Assembly (NCBI GenBank): GCA_001466705.2
Contig: LATX02000185.1
Location: forward strand, 1-64,000
Length of the DNA stretch: 64,000 nt
Direction: 5' to 3'
Origin: Moniliophthora roreri
Lineage: Eukaryota; Basidiomycota; Agaricomycetes; Agaricales; Marasmiaceae
Of the stretch, positions 1 through 12,157 are shown piece by piece. Below the pieces are notes generated by a model, which was given only the letters and a program-made list of their open reading frames with translations, made no database searches and had not been told where the DNA came from. Positions within the stretch are counted from its first letter, which is position 1; every line of letters starts with the position of its first letter. The translations under genes were made by a program, and so were the position numbers.

Positions 1-243
1 TGGCAAGGGGCCTTGTAAGATATACATTGCATGGTTGAATATACTTATACTAGAAATGAGTTAGCATTCAATTCAGTGCAACAGATATGGAACACAAGCA
101 TACATCATCCCATCTTGTCCACTCTCTTCTTGTTTGCTGCATCAGATTCCCTTGAACCTGATATGTGATATTTGTCTGATCTCCATGGACATTGGAGACC
201 TGTTCAGCATTGATGGTGAAGTTTGAACATCCTTCAAAGGCCA
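1..243 (-). CDS. Partial orphan protein, 5' end only
   Basis: Read on the minus strand, an ATG at 243 opens exon 1 (243-104). A GTATGC donor and a CTAG acceptor define a 54 bp intron (103-50), and exon 2 (49-1) stays open to the window edge. The protein begins MAFEGCSNFTINAEQ and continues through a VHGDQTN segment to EWTRWDD joined to YKYIQPCNVYLTRP. An N-terminus of the style 'SNFTIN...V.GDQ.N' recurs at the start of many Agaricomycete orphan proteins (general knowledge, not searched here). The splice restores an unbroken frame where the unspliced frame stops at 68. The function is unknown, because any catalytic or NTPase domain would lie beyond the window. Confidence 0.5.
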
Positions 244-839
244 TTGTGATAGTGGAGGTTTGGGGGAAAGGAAGGAAAGAGTGTGGGAGATATATGCAAG
301 CCGCAACGAGTGCACAAGGCATATACACAGCATGAGTCGGTGCAAGAGCGGTTCCTTCACAAGTTGAAATGTGGACATGAGGTCTTTGCCCGATATAGGG
401 AACGGACCTGACTCCGGAGATGAATAACCCCAAAAGGAAGGCACTGCACCCTTACACTTGGGTACAAGCCATGCTGTATGAAATGATGTCGAACGTGTGT
501 TTTGGATGAATTCAATTTGTTTTCATTGTGATTTCTCAGTTTATTTATAATGTAAAATACCTAAGAGCTATCAGCATCTACATGCGGAGCAAGTTAGCGA
601 GAGTCAGACGCAAAGAAGTCGGACATGCACCAAAAACAAACCACAAAGTCCAAACGACGCCGCTGTTCAAAGTCTTTCCATCAAAGGGTGAGTCAGGAGT
701 GAAGTAACGGGGACCTATTGAGACTTGAAGACGCCCCTTGCCGTGTGGAGAGGGTGTTGGGGTCATTATCAATGATGTGAGTTGAGAGCTTTTGCCGTGA
801 GAAAGCGGAAGAAGCCATTTTAGCGCCAAGATCATTCGC
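244..839. other. Intergenic, no gene supported
   Basis: This stretch presumably holds the promoter of the minus-strand gene that starts at 243. The open frames here are short, overlap on the same strand in competing frames and have no recognisable domain. No RNA gene or repeat was seen before the repeat family begins near 840. Confidence 0.4.
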
Positions 840-1062
840 ACTTTTTCCTTCTGTCATAGCCTCCTCACTGTGCTCTTTCGTCTGTGTACCATGACACAAA
901 CATTTACAACAGTCAAGCCTACCAGCTCAAGGTGTCTCTTCCCCCACTTTACTCGAGAATGCCGTTCTTCATTAATCTCACGACTGCCATCTGACAGCTT
1001 TTGGATCTGATCGCAGCACCACCAACAGCACATCGCCCACTGATCAGCATCAGATTGTCAAC

Positions 1063-2111
1063 TTGGGTACACAGCATTTCATCTGCTGTTCTGCAGTCGC
1101 TTATAGTGTCCCCTCCCATTTTATCTCCCTTTCTATTCTAATGGACTAATACACGATCGCTACACCACAATATCATCTCCCATCTATACGTGAGGCCCAG
1201 GCCCCAAATGTCGACAGCTTATTGACATTTTCTGCCGAACAATCTCCCTTCGCACACCATGCATCACCTTCTCCCGCATGAGCGAGCATGAAGCTACAGA
1301 TTGACTTGCATCATCAATTAATCGTCTTCCTTTCAAACCCCCACTCCCTCCCCTACCAACTTTCTTTTCATAGCAGTTCCATCATTCGACGAAACAAACC
1401 CCTTCCAGAATACTTCTTTCTTTCCAACTACCTACTCGCCTCACTCTCAAACAACCCCCATACGTCAAGCGTATTGACTCAGCAATCCTTCTTTGAGGGC
1501 CAACGCTTCGGGACAACAACACACGAACGGCGACTCATGATATACACTGATAGGAAGAAAAACATGGGTTGGTTCAGGTATGTGTCGGTGTCTTCGCATT
1601 CTCGTCAAAGCGCTCATTGCTTTTTAACACGTACAGGTATCTCGGGCTCAACATAAACGAGACGACACTTACTACGCTCCATGCAGGGTACGATGGTAAG
1701 TCAAATGCAAGTCATATATCACTCTTTTACTGGTATCCAGATTGCTAGCCTTTTGGATATCTCCAATATCATAACCCCCAGTCTGTCAAGAAGATGTATC
1801 GGGCAAAAAGGGTTGTTGGAATTGAGGGGTCACGGTAGAGGATTAGGACAGATATTGTCAGGTTCGCGCTAATACTCAATAGTAGGAATTTCGATGTATA
1901 TTAGCACCTAGGTAACCAATATAATGCGAGAAATGTTCAATATTCTGGATTTAACACTATTACATCGACGTGTGGCCGTACAAAGGAGAAAGATACAAAA
2001 CGTATAGTCAAAGCGATAGCGCGCTGTACAATAGCGCATTCAGTGACCATAACCCCTCGTTTGGATGCTGCTTCCTTCAGCTCTTCATCTCTCGTTGCCC
2101 CGCTACTCTCA
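1063..2111. mobile_element. Insertion inside repeat copy A, origin unknown
   Basis: In copy C the leader (to about 6245) passes almost directly into the body (about 6280). In copy A the same two parts are separated by about 1.05 kb, so this stretch is inserted relative to C, or deleted from C. The left half is pyrimidine-rich. I see no clear terminal inverted repeat or target-site duplication at the approximate junctions, and no transposase. A short spliced frame (1566-1842) lies inside. Confidence 0.4.
1566..1842 (+). CDS. Possible tiny spliced gene, unknown
   Basis: An ATG at 1566 begins MGWFR, followed by a GTATGT donor and an ACAG acceptor, then an exon reading YLGLNINETTLTTLHAGYD, then a GTAAGT donor. 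Using a later acceptor ending CCCCCAG, the frame runs to VCQEDVSGKKGCWN and a stop near 1836-1842. With the nearer acceptor the frame stops almost at once. The product would be about 38 residues with no known domain, signal peptide or CaaX end. The consecutive good splice signals are the only support. It could equally be the 5' end of a truncated gene or chance. Confidence 0.2.
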
Positions 2112-3619
2112 AATGCTCCTCCGCCTTGATATCAAACTCCGTCAACACGGAAACGGGTTCACATGAACCTGAAACTGTGATCCCCATCGAGTGCCCGCAC
2201 TGCGCCGAGGCATCGCAGAAGTACTGCTTCTCGTCGAATCCACTCGTGTTGGTAGAAGCGATACCGATCTGGAACCAGCACGTGCTGGCTTGCGTCATTG
2301 CTAGAATACGATCTGACATTTGAATGTCCGAGTCGTAGTCCTCCAACGAAACCCTCTGCCAGCCTATAACATCTCTCTATCCTCCTGTCCAAATTTGCCG
2401 AGGGTACGAGAACACGGGATCCGGTAAAGGAGACGAACGAAGATACAGCTTCGACATGGAGAGAAGTAGACGTCCTGACGTGGATGGTAGATTCAGCCGT
2501 AACGCCGCTGATGGAATGATAGTCAACAGCAAAGGTTGATGCTTTCGAAGCATCTCCTGAATGCTTTGCTCTCGATCTCCTCCTACGCCCTGGGCCCTTG
2601 CACACCGAATCCGGGAATCAACCATCAACGTCGTCGTTACTTGAACGAACGCCCCGAGACGTTCTCTAGTCATCGCTAGCCTGGCCGAAAAGGAAAGTTA
2701 GTATAGAGAGAACGGCAACGGGCAAGAACCGGTGTCGGTCGCCGCAGGCGTCGGCGAATGATTAATCCCTGACTGCGTTGACGGTGACACGGGGAGCTGC
2801 GACAAGGTAGTAGCGATGGTGGTGATGAAGCTCGGCGCTGACGTTCGATCATCGTACTCCCAATCCAGAAGATGCATGGAGTATTGGTGCTTCAGAAGAC
2901 CTCTAGACGAATATTGGTATGAGAAAAGGGGGGATGAACTTGGTAGCGTTAATACGGACCTCAAATGACCCTTTCCGACCTCCACCGATCCCACCAATCC
3001 ACAGTCTACCTTGTTTCCGCTCGTCCCAACCTCTTCCCCTCGGCCTATACTTTTTCTCTACAGGTACCATCTCCCTTCGAGGTGAAGACTTTGCACAATT
3101 GAAAGTTGAGCGGAATTGGCAAGAGTTCTGTGGCTGGTGTTTTGGTCTGGTTCGAGTAGACATGTCACGATTTCGTTTCGTCAGGCAAGGCTAAGAAACT
3201 GAGGCAGGAAGTGGATAAGAATGTCTGGTCTTGATTGGAGGAAGTTCATAGTATCCGGTACTCTATCCCGAAAGAAGCCATGCTACGTTGCGAGGGTCAT
3301 CATGGATACTCCATCGTCGTTGCGAAATATTGACAAGCCTCTGAGACGTGTGATCGTTTCGGAGAACGAATATTAAAGGCATGACGAAATCGAGGAAGGT
3401 GAGCGATAATGTCGTAGCGAGGTGATTGCGGATGATGCTGAGTCTGTGATGATAACTGCTCGACGATGACGATGGACCAGCGAGACCCCATTACTGCCTC
3501 CATCTGTCATTCCATCAACACCAAAAAACATGTTTCTCACAGAATCCTCCTCTTGCACTTGACATCCCGGTCCAGCCTCTGTCGCTTAGCGTGACTCGTC
3601 GTCGTTATCAAAGGCGCTT

Positions 3620-6245
3620 CACCGCGCCGAGGCATCAAAAAAGTGCTGCTTTTCGTCGAATCCACAAGCGATACCAATCTGGGTACCAGCATGCGCTGGC
3701 TTGCGTCACCGTTAGAATTACGATTCGGCGTTTAGATGTCCGAGTTGTGGTCCCATAACGAGAACCCATCCTTCAATCCCCTTCCCTGAGTCTCTCGCAG
3801 TCTGTACGGCACCTTCTCTCTATCCTCCCGTACAAGTTTGCCGAACCTAAGAACACTGATTGCTGGCAAAGGCTACCCGGAGAAATGGCCTCGACATGGA
3901 GAGAAGTAGATTCAGCGATAACGGCGCTGATGGAGTGATAGTCGATGGTAAAAGGTTCATGCCGGACGAACGTCGAAGCAAAGCATTGCTTTGCTCTCAA
4001 TCTCCTCCTGCACTCTGGGCCCTTGCACACTGAAACCAGCAATCGAGCATCGACGCCATTCATCGTTACTTGAACAAATATTCGACAATGTTCCGAGACG
4101 TTCCTTGCTGGGACTTCACGTCCTCACTAGCTTGGCCAAAAAGGAGAGTTAGTATAGAGAGAAGAACGAGAAGGAGTCGGTTATAGACATACCATGCATG
4201 GGAGTGCACGAAAAGCGATGTTGCATGTAGGATGCCTAGAATATGTGGGGAATGAGCCAACGATTAGTTGTGAGAGAGAATAAAACACTCACCGTGTCTC
4301 GTAGCCTCTCCTACTCCCGCAGGCTGCACCCGATCCACGAGCGAACGACAATGAGCGAGGGCGCGTGTCGGTAGCCGTGATTAATCCCTGACCGCGTTGA
4401 CGGTGACACTTTGGAGCTGCGACAAGGTAGTAGCGATGGTGGTGATGAAGCTTGGCGCTGACGTTCGATCTGGTTATCGTACTCCCAATCCTGAAGGTGC
4501 ATGGAGTATGGTGCTTCAGAAGACCTAGAATGTCGGATTGGGCGATCTAGACGAATAATCGCGTGAGCTAAAGGAAGGCAAACTTGGTAGCGTTAACACG
4601 GACCTCAAATGACCCTTTCCGACCTTCACCGATCACACCAATCAACAGTCTACTCTGTTTCTACTCATCTCCACCTCACTCTCTCGGCCTATGCTCACTC
4701 ATCTCGTTCGCAACGTTTCTTTCCAGGTACCGTCTCCCTCCGAGACGTCTTTCAATACCCGGCTCGTCGAGTTGACGGCTTTACACGATTGGAAGTCGAG
4801 CAGAACTGGCAATAGTTCTGCGGCTGGGATTATGGTCTGGTTCGAGTGGACACGACACGATTTCGTTCCTAAGAAACTGATGCAGGAGGTGAATAAGGAT
4901 ATCTGGTCTTGATTGGAAGGATGCTCATAGTATCCAGTACTCTGCCTCGAGAAAAGCCGTGATACGTTGCGAGGGCCAGCATGAGTACGTCGTTGTCGCG
5001 GAACATTGACAAGTCTCTGCGATGTGTGATCGTTTTGGGGAACGGGTATCAAGGGCATGATGAAACCGTGTATGGTGAGCAATACTGTCGTGGCGAAGTA
5101 GTTGCGGATGATGTTGAGCCTGCGATGACCATTGCTCGACGATGACGACGGTCTAGCGAGACCCAATCCCTGCCTCCACCTGTCACTCTATCAATGTCCA
5201 AAAACACGCTTCTCACAAAACCTTCCTCCTGCGCTTGACATCCCGGTCCAGCCTCTTGAGCTTAGCGTGGCTCGTCGTTATCAAAAGCACTTGGATTGAC
5301 ACCTAGTACATTTCCGTCACCGCCAAGCATCTGCTGTACATGATCGTGCGTCGTCGTCGAGTGGGAAAGATGATGGAAGATTAGGGCCTGGGTGGTTCGG
5401 CGAGGTGCTATATACTCAATCGTACGCCTTTTCGGCGGACTGTGGAGAAATTAGGGTGTAAGCTAATGAGCAATATGGAAAGCGGAAGAACCAAAACAAG
5501 AAGCCGAAGAGATAAAGGGATCGGTGCCAGTACTCACCTATACTGACGTCCCCGCACTTTCTCAGATGATCCATTCCGATATAGCTGGCCTGCCTCATTG
5601 CGATAGCGCCATCTGTTTACTCGGTACAGTAACCTTTCACTGGTGACTGTAGATACGCGGGTCGAGTCGTGCAAAAAAGCTGCTTGACGATGGAGGAACT
5701 CGGGAGCTGACCAGGTAATGACTGAACGGAACGATCTTGGCGTAATGGGCAGAAGAAGAGGTCGAATAAGGTCCACCAGGGGCGAACTTGGAATTGAGAT
5801 TGCTCGCAGTTGCTGGGAAAAAAAAAAAATAAACAACGGCAAAAAGAAAAGACATGTTTCATTACTTACATGCTCAACGAGTCTTGAATGTATTATGTCC
5901 TCAAGACATTTCAGGGTCCTGCATATTCTACGAGGCATCATCGTCGTTGTCAAATGACGCGAGCGTTGAAACGCCGTGGGAAAGCAGAAAAAAAAAAAAT
6001 TGGCGCCGGAATTATCCCTTTGCTCGCTCTTTCACAGCCTACCAACTCTTTTTCTCTCTCGTTGTCGTCTGTGCACCAATAAACGCAAACCTCTACTATA
6101 ATCATGTCAGCCTAATAGCTCAACGCATCTCTTCCCCCACTTTACTCAAGAACGCTGTTTATTATAACCTAAATCACCATCTGACAGTAGCGTTGATTGC
6201 GACCGCCACGTTCATTGCCCACTGAGATACATCATCATCAGAGCT
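3620..6245. repeat. Degenerate repeat family, copy B
   Basis: This is one of the fuller copies. It begins at the 'gccgaggcatc' block (about 3625), passes through the block around 4070-4330 with shared 'gttccgagacgtt' and 'ctgcacccgatcca' strings, and the 4380-4500 and 4600-5290 blocks. It ends with a module (about 5290-5990) repeated at about 10370-11050. A leader-like stretch at 6035-6245 matches 843-1062. The 5400-5990 and 10490-11050 modules are the closest pair in the window. On the minus strand that module carries strong splice-like boundaries, but single-base and multi-base indels shift the frame between copies, so it is not a conserved gene. Confidence 0.75.
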
Positions 6246-6279
6246 GCCTATGCACCTTGATGCCAAACATCGCCGACAT

Positions 6280-8515
6280 GAAAACCGGTTCACATGAACC
6301 CAAAACATGGCCTACATCGAGTGCCTACGTTGCGTCGAGGCATCTAAAAAGTACTGCTTCTCGTCGAACCCACTCATGTTGATAGAGAAGATACCGATCT
6401 GGGTACCGGCACGCGCTGGCTTGCATTACTGCTAGAATACAATGTGGCATTTGCATGTCCGAGTCGTGGTCCTACAACGAAACCCCCTCCTTCAATCTCC
6501 TTCTCTGATTCTCTCGCAGTCTCTACGATCTTCCAGTTCAAGTTTGCCGACCGTACGAGAACGCGAGATGAGAAGCACGAAGAAACGGCCCAACAGGGAG
6601 AGAAGGAGAGATTGTGCCGTGGATGGTACGTTCAGCGATAATGGGATGATGGTCGATGACAAAGGTTCGTGCTGAACCAAGCATATCCCGATTACTTTAC
6701 TCTCACTTCATCTCGATCTCTTCCTGCGCCCCGGGTTCTTGCGCGCTCGAAACTAGTAATCAAACACCGACGTCATCGTTACATGAACGAATATTTGACG
6801 ATGTTCCAAGACGTCTCTTGCTGGAGCGTTTAGCCATCGTCTAAAAGAAAAGTCAGTATCAGGAGAAGAATGGGAAAGAGTCGTTTTGAGACATACCACG
6901 TGAAAAATCATAGTACGAGAAACGACGTTGCATGTAGGATCTCTAGGGTATACAATTCTCTAGACGTAGAATGAGTACTTGAGAGAGAAACGACAGAAAA
7001 TACTAACCAGCGTAGATTAGTGTCTCGCACACTGTTCCCGAGCCTCTCCTACTCCTGCAGGCTGCACCCGATCCATGAGTGAACGGTTAATCGCTAAGGT
7101 AATCACGAGTTCATGGCAGCAGGCGGCGGCCTATGGTTAATTCTTCATCGGCGATCGTGATAACACTGGGAGCCGCCACAACGGTCCCCATGGTGGGAGT
7201 GAAGCTCGGCATCGGCCTTCAAGGAAGCGTTCGGCCTACTTATCGCACTTCGAGTTGCGTCATACAATTAAAAGGTTACCCTGCTTCTGGTTGCCACATT
7301 CTCGAATGAACTGGTATGCCCATCCATCTTGTTGGTGACCGTTTCTCTCTTCCAAGGTCTCTTTCAATACCCGACTTTGCACGACTAAGATGGAGTAGAA
7401 TAGGTAATGGTTCTGTGGCCGGGATTGTGATTCTGGTTCAATAGACACGGCACGATTTCGTCTCGTGACGGATATAGGTCCTTGGTCTTGCTTGGAAGGT
7501 AAATTTCGCCCCGAGAAGCCGTGCTACGCTGCGAAGAAGGTCAAGGGCACCTCATCATCGCTGAAAGTTGACGAACCCGCTATGCGTGATCGTTCTAGAG
7601 AAAGGTGGTAGGGGCATAACGAGGCCGGAACTCGTTTGACGATTGTGAGTGGTACAGCCTGCGATGTCTTCTTCAACGACGGGTCCAGCGAGAGTCTGAG
7701 TCCAAAGCCCCAGTCCACCAACCACCATGAACCTTGCTTCCCATAACATCTTTCCACAACATCTTCCACCACTGTTTACTTTCTCCAAGCCAGTGCGATT
7801 CTTCATCACTGTCGAAATTGCCTAATATCGCATCCAGGAGAGTATCTGTCCCACTCGAGGCCTCTATCTTGTATGATGGTGCGATATCGTCGTCTAGTGG
7901 AGATATTGGTCGAGCATTAGAGCCTTCTCCAAACTTGCTGAAGGTATAACACGACCTCGAATATGAGATCGAAAGACCTAGAAGGAGGAACGAATGAGCA
8001 ATGAAAGGTAAACTTAGTAAGTAGTCGTGGCACGAACCTTACTCTTGACGTCGAACGCATTTCCCGAGCCCATCCATCTACAGGCTACTTCTACTTATCT
8101 CAACCTCACTCCTCGGCCCGTATCCATTCGTCTCGTTCCAACCCTTTCTCTCCGGTTACCGTCTTCTGTGGGGTGTCTTCCAATACCCTTTTTTAAATGA
8201 CTTTGGAAGATTGGAGGTATAGCTCGTTGTGGCTTCTGTTTATAGCAAGCTGGAGCGGACTTGCACTATTTCGTTTCGTGGGACGAGGTTGAGAAGTTGA
8301 CGCAGGAGGCAGATAAAGGTGTCTGGTAGGTACCCATTATATCCCCACAAACCATATTGTACGCCTTGGTGACGTTCTCTGCCGTGTCGGTGCATTCCTC
8401 GACGACTACGATAACGAGCCAACGAGGCTCTGGATCCAACCTCCCAGTCTACCAGTTACTTCACGTGAAGTACTGCCTCCCACCACAACTCATTCTCGCA
8501 ATTGACACTCCGTTT
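6280..8515. repeat. Degenerate repeat family, copy C
   Basis: Starts at 'ggttcacatgaaccc' (6289). It contains the 'gaggcatctaaaaagtactg' block, the 6540-6860 block, the 6880-7090 block ending with the 'ctgcacccgatccatgag' string, and a diverged 7140-7240 block. The rest (to about 8515) aligns only in patches with copies A and B, for example the 'gtgctacgctgcgaag' string near 7530. No intact protein is encoded. Confidence 0.65.
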
Positions 8516-9640
8516 GACGTCTCGAGCTCATGGTAGCCGATGGCGAAGGTTCATGCTGGACCAAACATCCTCCGATTCCTATGCTCTCGAACGTCATCTT
8601 GATCTCCTGCGCCGCAGGTCCTTGCAACTCGAAACCAGCAATCAAACACAGACATTGTCGTTACATGAACGAATGTTCGACGATGTTCTAGGGTTTCTCG
8701 CTGGAGCTTCTGGTCATCGCTAAAAAGAAGGATCAGTATTAGGAGAAGAACGGGAAAGAGCCAACATACTATGCAAGCGGGTGGTGCTGAATGTAGAAAA
8801 GCCTTAGAATACGTGGAGAATGAGTTAACGACTACTTGAGAGAAAAATAACAAACACTTACCGTGTCTCGCATGCTGTTCACTAGCAGACTGCGCCCGTG
8901 CTCATGTCGAGGCCACGAGAAATGGCTACTCGTTAACGTAACGAGCAAGGGCCTGTGTAAGTGCTCTAGCTGGTGGCAGCAGGCGATAGCGAATTTTCCA
9001 ATCTCCGACAGCGCTGACGATAACACTGGGAGGTGCGGCAAGGGAGGTGGTAAGGGGTAGGTGTTATGGTAACGGTGAGGTTCGATGTTGATGTTCGAGG
9101 AAGCGCTATCGTGGTCTCAATCGAGAAGGTGCAGGGTTCCTCAGTTGTCTTCTCCGAGCTCACTGAGGTGTAAGAACACCATCTCGAATACGAAACCGGG
9201 ATGACTAGACGAACAACCATATGAGCGAAGGAAAACAAACTTAGTAAGGTGATACGAACCTCATTTTTGTTCTCTCTTTCCATTTCCGAGGCGGATTTTT
9301 AAGCCGTATCCAATCTACAAGCCGCACCCTACCGCCGCACATCTCAACCTACTCCCTCGGTCTATACCCGCCCACCTCATTCGCAGATCGCTCTCTCGTG
9401 GTACTGTCTCTTCTTAGGTATCATCCAATACCCGGCGCTTCAAGTTGACCGCATTTGTACGATCGGAGGCCAAGCAAAACTGATGACAGCTCTGTGACTG
9501 CCATCGTGACGTTGGTCTATAGCAAGCTGATTGGGAAGAAGCTGAGAAGTTGACGCCGCTGAGATGGATACGGGCGTCCAGTCTTGCAGCTTGCTTGCCG
9601 GATAGCGCTCAATCGTGGGTGATACCATCGTGGCAAGGTG
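8515..9640. repeat. Degenerate repeat family, copy D (partial)
   Basis: Matches the other copies around 8520-8730 (the 'acatgaacgaatgttcgacgatg' region), 8735-8920 and 8995-9110. It then carries a more diverged form of the 2960-3600 block at about 9300-9630. It joins copy E without a spacer and in mid-block, as if copies had recombined or been deleted between homologous segments. Confidence 0.55.
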
Positions 9641-11060
9641 AATGCGGATAGTGCTGGGCTTGTGATGTCCATTCCTCGAAGGCGATGCAATGACGAACCC
9701 GTATTCCTGTCCACCAATCCACAGTCTATCCTGTTTCCGCTCATCTCAACCTCACCCTCTGGGCCTATGCTCATTCATCTCGTTCGCGGCGTTTCTCTCC
9801 AGGTACCATCTCCCTCCGAGATATCTTCCAATACCTGGCTCGTCGAGTTGGCGACTTTACACGATTGGAAGTCAAGCAGATTGGCAATGATTCTGTGTCC
9901 TGGGATCGCGATTCCAGTTCAAGTTAACATGACACGGTTTCGTTTCGTTGGGCAAGGCTAAGAAGCTGACGCAGCGGGTGGATAAGGATGTATGGCCTTA
10001 ATTGGAAGAATACTCATAGTATCCGGTGCTCTGTCCCGAGAGAAGCCATGCTACGTTGCAAAGGTTATCATGAGTACCTCGTCGTCGCGGAACATTGACA
10101 AGTCTGTGCGATCTGTGATCCGTTCTGGAGAACGAGTACTAAAGGCATGTCGAAACCGTGGACGGTGAGCGATGCTGTTGTGGTAAGGTGATTTCGGATG
10201 ATGTTGAGCCTATGATGACCACTGCTCAACGACGACGATGGTCTAGCGAGACCCCAACCCTGCCCCCACCTGTCAATCCATCAACGCCCAAAACCACGCT
10301 TCTCACGGGATTTTCCTCTTGCTGCCCTCGACATCCTCATCCAGCTTCTCGAGCTTAGTGTGATTTGTCGTCGTTGTCAAAGGTGCTTGGATTGATACCC
10401 AGTACGTTTCCGTCACCGCCGAGCCTCTGCTGTACACGCTTGTGCGTCGTCGTCGAGTGGAGAAGGTGATGGAAGATTAGGGCCTGGGCGGTTCGGCGAG
10501 GTGCTATATACTAAATCGCACGCCTTTTCGGCGGTCTGTGGAGAAATTAGGTTGTAAGCTCATGAGCAAAATGGAAAGCGGAAGAACCAAGAAAAAAGCT
10601 GAGAAGGTAAAGGGATCGTTGCCAGTACTCACCTATACTGACCATTCCGCACTTTCTCAAATGTGCCATTCCGATATAGCTGGTCTGCCTCGTTGCAGTA
10701 GCGCAATTCTGATTACTTGGTACAGCAATCTATCACCGGTGATTGTGGATACGCGGGTCGAGTCGTGCAAAGAAGCTGCTTGACGGAAGAGGACTCGGGA
10801 GCTGACCAGGTAATGAGTGAACGGAATGATCTTGGTGTAATGGGCAGAAGGAGAGGTCGAAAAGGTCCACCAGGGCGAACTTGGAATTGAGATTGCTCGC
10901 AGTTGCTGGAAAAAAAAATAAACAACGGCAAAAAGAAAAGACATGTTTCATTACTTACCTCCTCAGCGAGTCTTGAATGTATCATGTCCTCAATTCCAAA
11001 GTCCAGCAGATCCTACGAGGAAAGAGTAAGTCGTCGTTGAGCGTTCAAATGCCGTGGGAA
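9640..11060. repeat. Degenerate repeat family, copy E
   Basis: From about 9705 it aligns with 4640 onward ('ccaccaatccacagtctatcc' region), then continuously through the 10,050-10,440 block and the 10,490-11,050 module. That makes it the closest relative of the second half of copy B. The pair 4620-5990 and 9705-11060 is suitable for a divergence estimate. Confidence 0.75.
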
Positions 11061-11999
11061 AGTGGAAATTTTATTTTGGCGCCGACCTTTTCACGGCTTT
11101 GCTCTCGACAACGTGGTCATGTTAGCATCCGTTACCTCTCAACTTTCACAAACCCAGATTCCAGAACGCCGGTCTTCACAATAAAATTTAATCCAACCGG
11201 CAGATTCAACAGTTACTCTTCGATCGACCGCCGTCTGGAAATCTCTCAAAATGCCCCTTCCCGTCAAAAAAAACATGGACGCCGTGTACTTTTCGGGCTG
11301 CCTTATATAGCTTCTTCTCCTACAGCAGCTAATACTCTACAACACCATCTCTGCACATACACGCTCACCATCCGCTGCTGTAATGCTCAACAGTCTCTGC
11401 TGCCCCGGTTTCCCAAACTCCGCAGTAAGCAATCTCAACAACGCAATATCCTCTCCCTTCCATTTGTTGCGCCAAAACCCCGTGTATTCGTCATTTATTG
11501 GCATCTTCCCGCTGGACAGTCTTTCAAAAGCATCTCACTTCAATATCACATACTATCCTCGCCTCGTCCTATTCGAGCGAACTCCCCACAGAACAGGTTG
11601 CGTTATCAGCTCGCAATCTTCCCTTCAGACCCTTGCCCGCTCTCCTATCAATCTCCTTTATAGTAAGTCACACTATCTAAACCCGCACTCATACCCTGAC
11701 ACAAATCTCTTTCAATGTAATTCAGATCATAAACTCGCTTTCGACTCCCCGTTCGGGCTCGCATCCGTTCTCCTACACCATTCCCTATTCACCTATGCAC
11801 AAACGTTTTGTCGGCGTACCCCGAATTTACCATAGATCCAAATTAATTCAGACGTCCAAGATGCTCGTTGGGATGTGGTAATTATGAAATAGTTCAACGT
11901 TTCTTTGCATTTTGCTCTGTTCAGTGAACACGCCAACAACTACATCGTAAGCCCTATGCTACCGTCCATCGCAAGACACGCAAGGCTCGCTTATCACCT
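11061..11999. other. Pyrimidine-rich spacer with TATA-like site, no gene
   Basis: The plus strand is rich in C and T, and a TTATATAG string lies at 11303-11310 with an ATG at 11383 downstream, an arrangement resembling a fungal promoter. The long plus-strand frame through 10,977-11,663 has no recognisable domain, begins inside the repeat module and is low-complexity in composition. I do not call a gene. Confidence 0.35.
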
Positions 12000-12157
12000 T
12001 CCAACTCTTCGACGCCGAGACATGGTAACGCTGAGTATACCAGGACACGAGATCTGGTGAGCATGATGCACGAAGAAACGGCCTCGACACGAATAGAAGG
12101 AGAGGTTGTGCCGTGGATGCAACTTCGATGGCAGACGGTGCTGATGGAATGATGGTN
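12000..12157. repeat. Degenerate repeat family, fragment F
   Basis: The stretch containing 'gaagaaacggcc' and 'gttgtgccgtggatg' matches 6575-6650 in copy C and more weakly 2420-2525 in copy A. The similarity ends at the ambiguous base at 12,157, after which the sequence is unrelated to the repeat. Confidence 0.6.

Larger units (their letters stand above)
840..3620. repeat. Degenerate repeat family, copy A (interrupted)
   Basis: The leader at about 843-1062 aligns by eye with 6035-6245; both share 'cccactttactc' and end near 'ccatctgacag'. The body resumes near 2112 with 'ggttcacatgaacc', as at 6289. Further shared blocks are about 2205-2350 (also 3625-3785 and 6335-6500), 2395-2700 (also 3835-4160 and 6540-6860), 2760-2870 (also 4380-4500, 7140-7240 and 8995-9110) and 2960-3600 (also 4600-5290 and 9700-10380). 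Copies differ by many substitutions and frame-breaking indels, so no conserved protein is visible. Splice-like GTAAGT/GTGAGT motifs on the minus strand suggest descent from a spliced, transcribed sequence, which is inference. Confidence 0.75.

Noticed and set aside
5534..5953. Minus-strand 139-residue frame with splice-like borders
   Set aside because: The sister copy at about 10,650-10,985 differs by indels that shift the frame, so no protein is conserved.
10977..11663. 228-residue plus-strand open frame
   Set aside because: It starts inside the repeat module, has no domain and a composition set by C/T-rich DNA. It is not conserved as a frame in the sister copy B.
840..12157. LTR retrotransposon or DNA transposon
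   Set aside because: No gag/pol, transposase, LTR or terminal inverted repeats were visible, so the copies are left as an unclassified repeat family.
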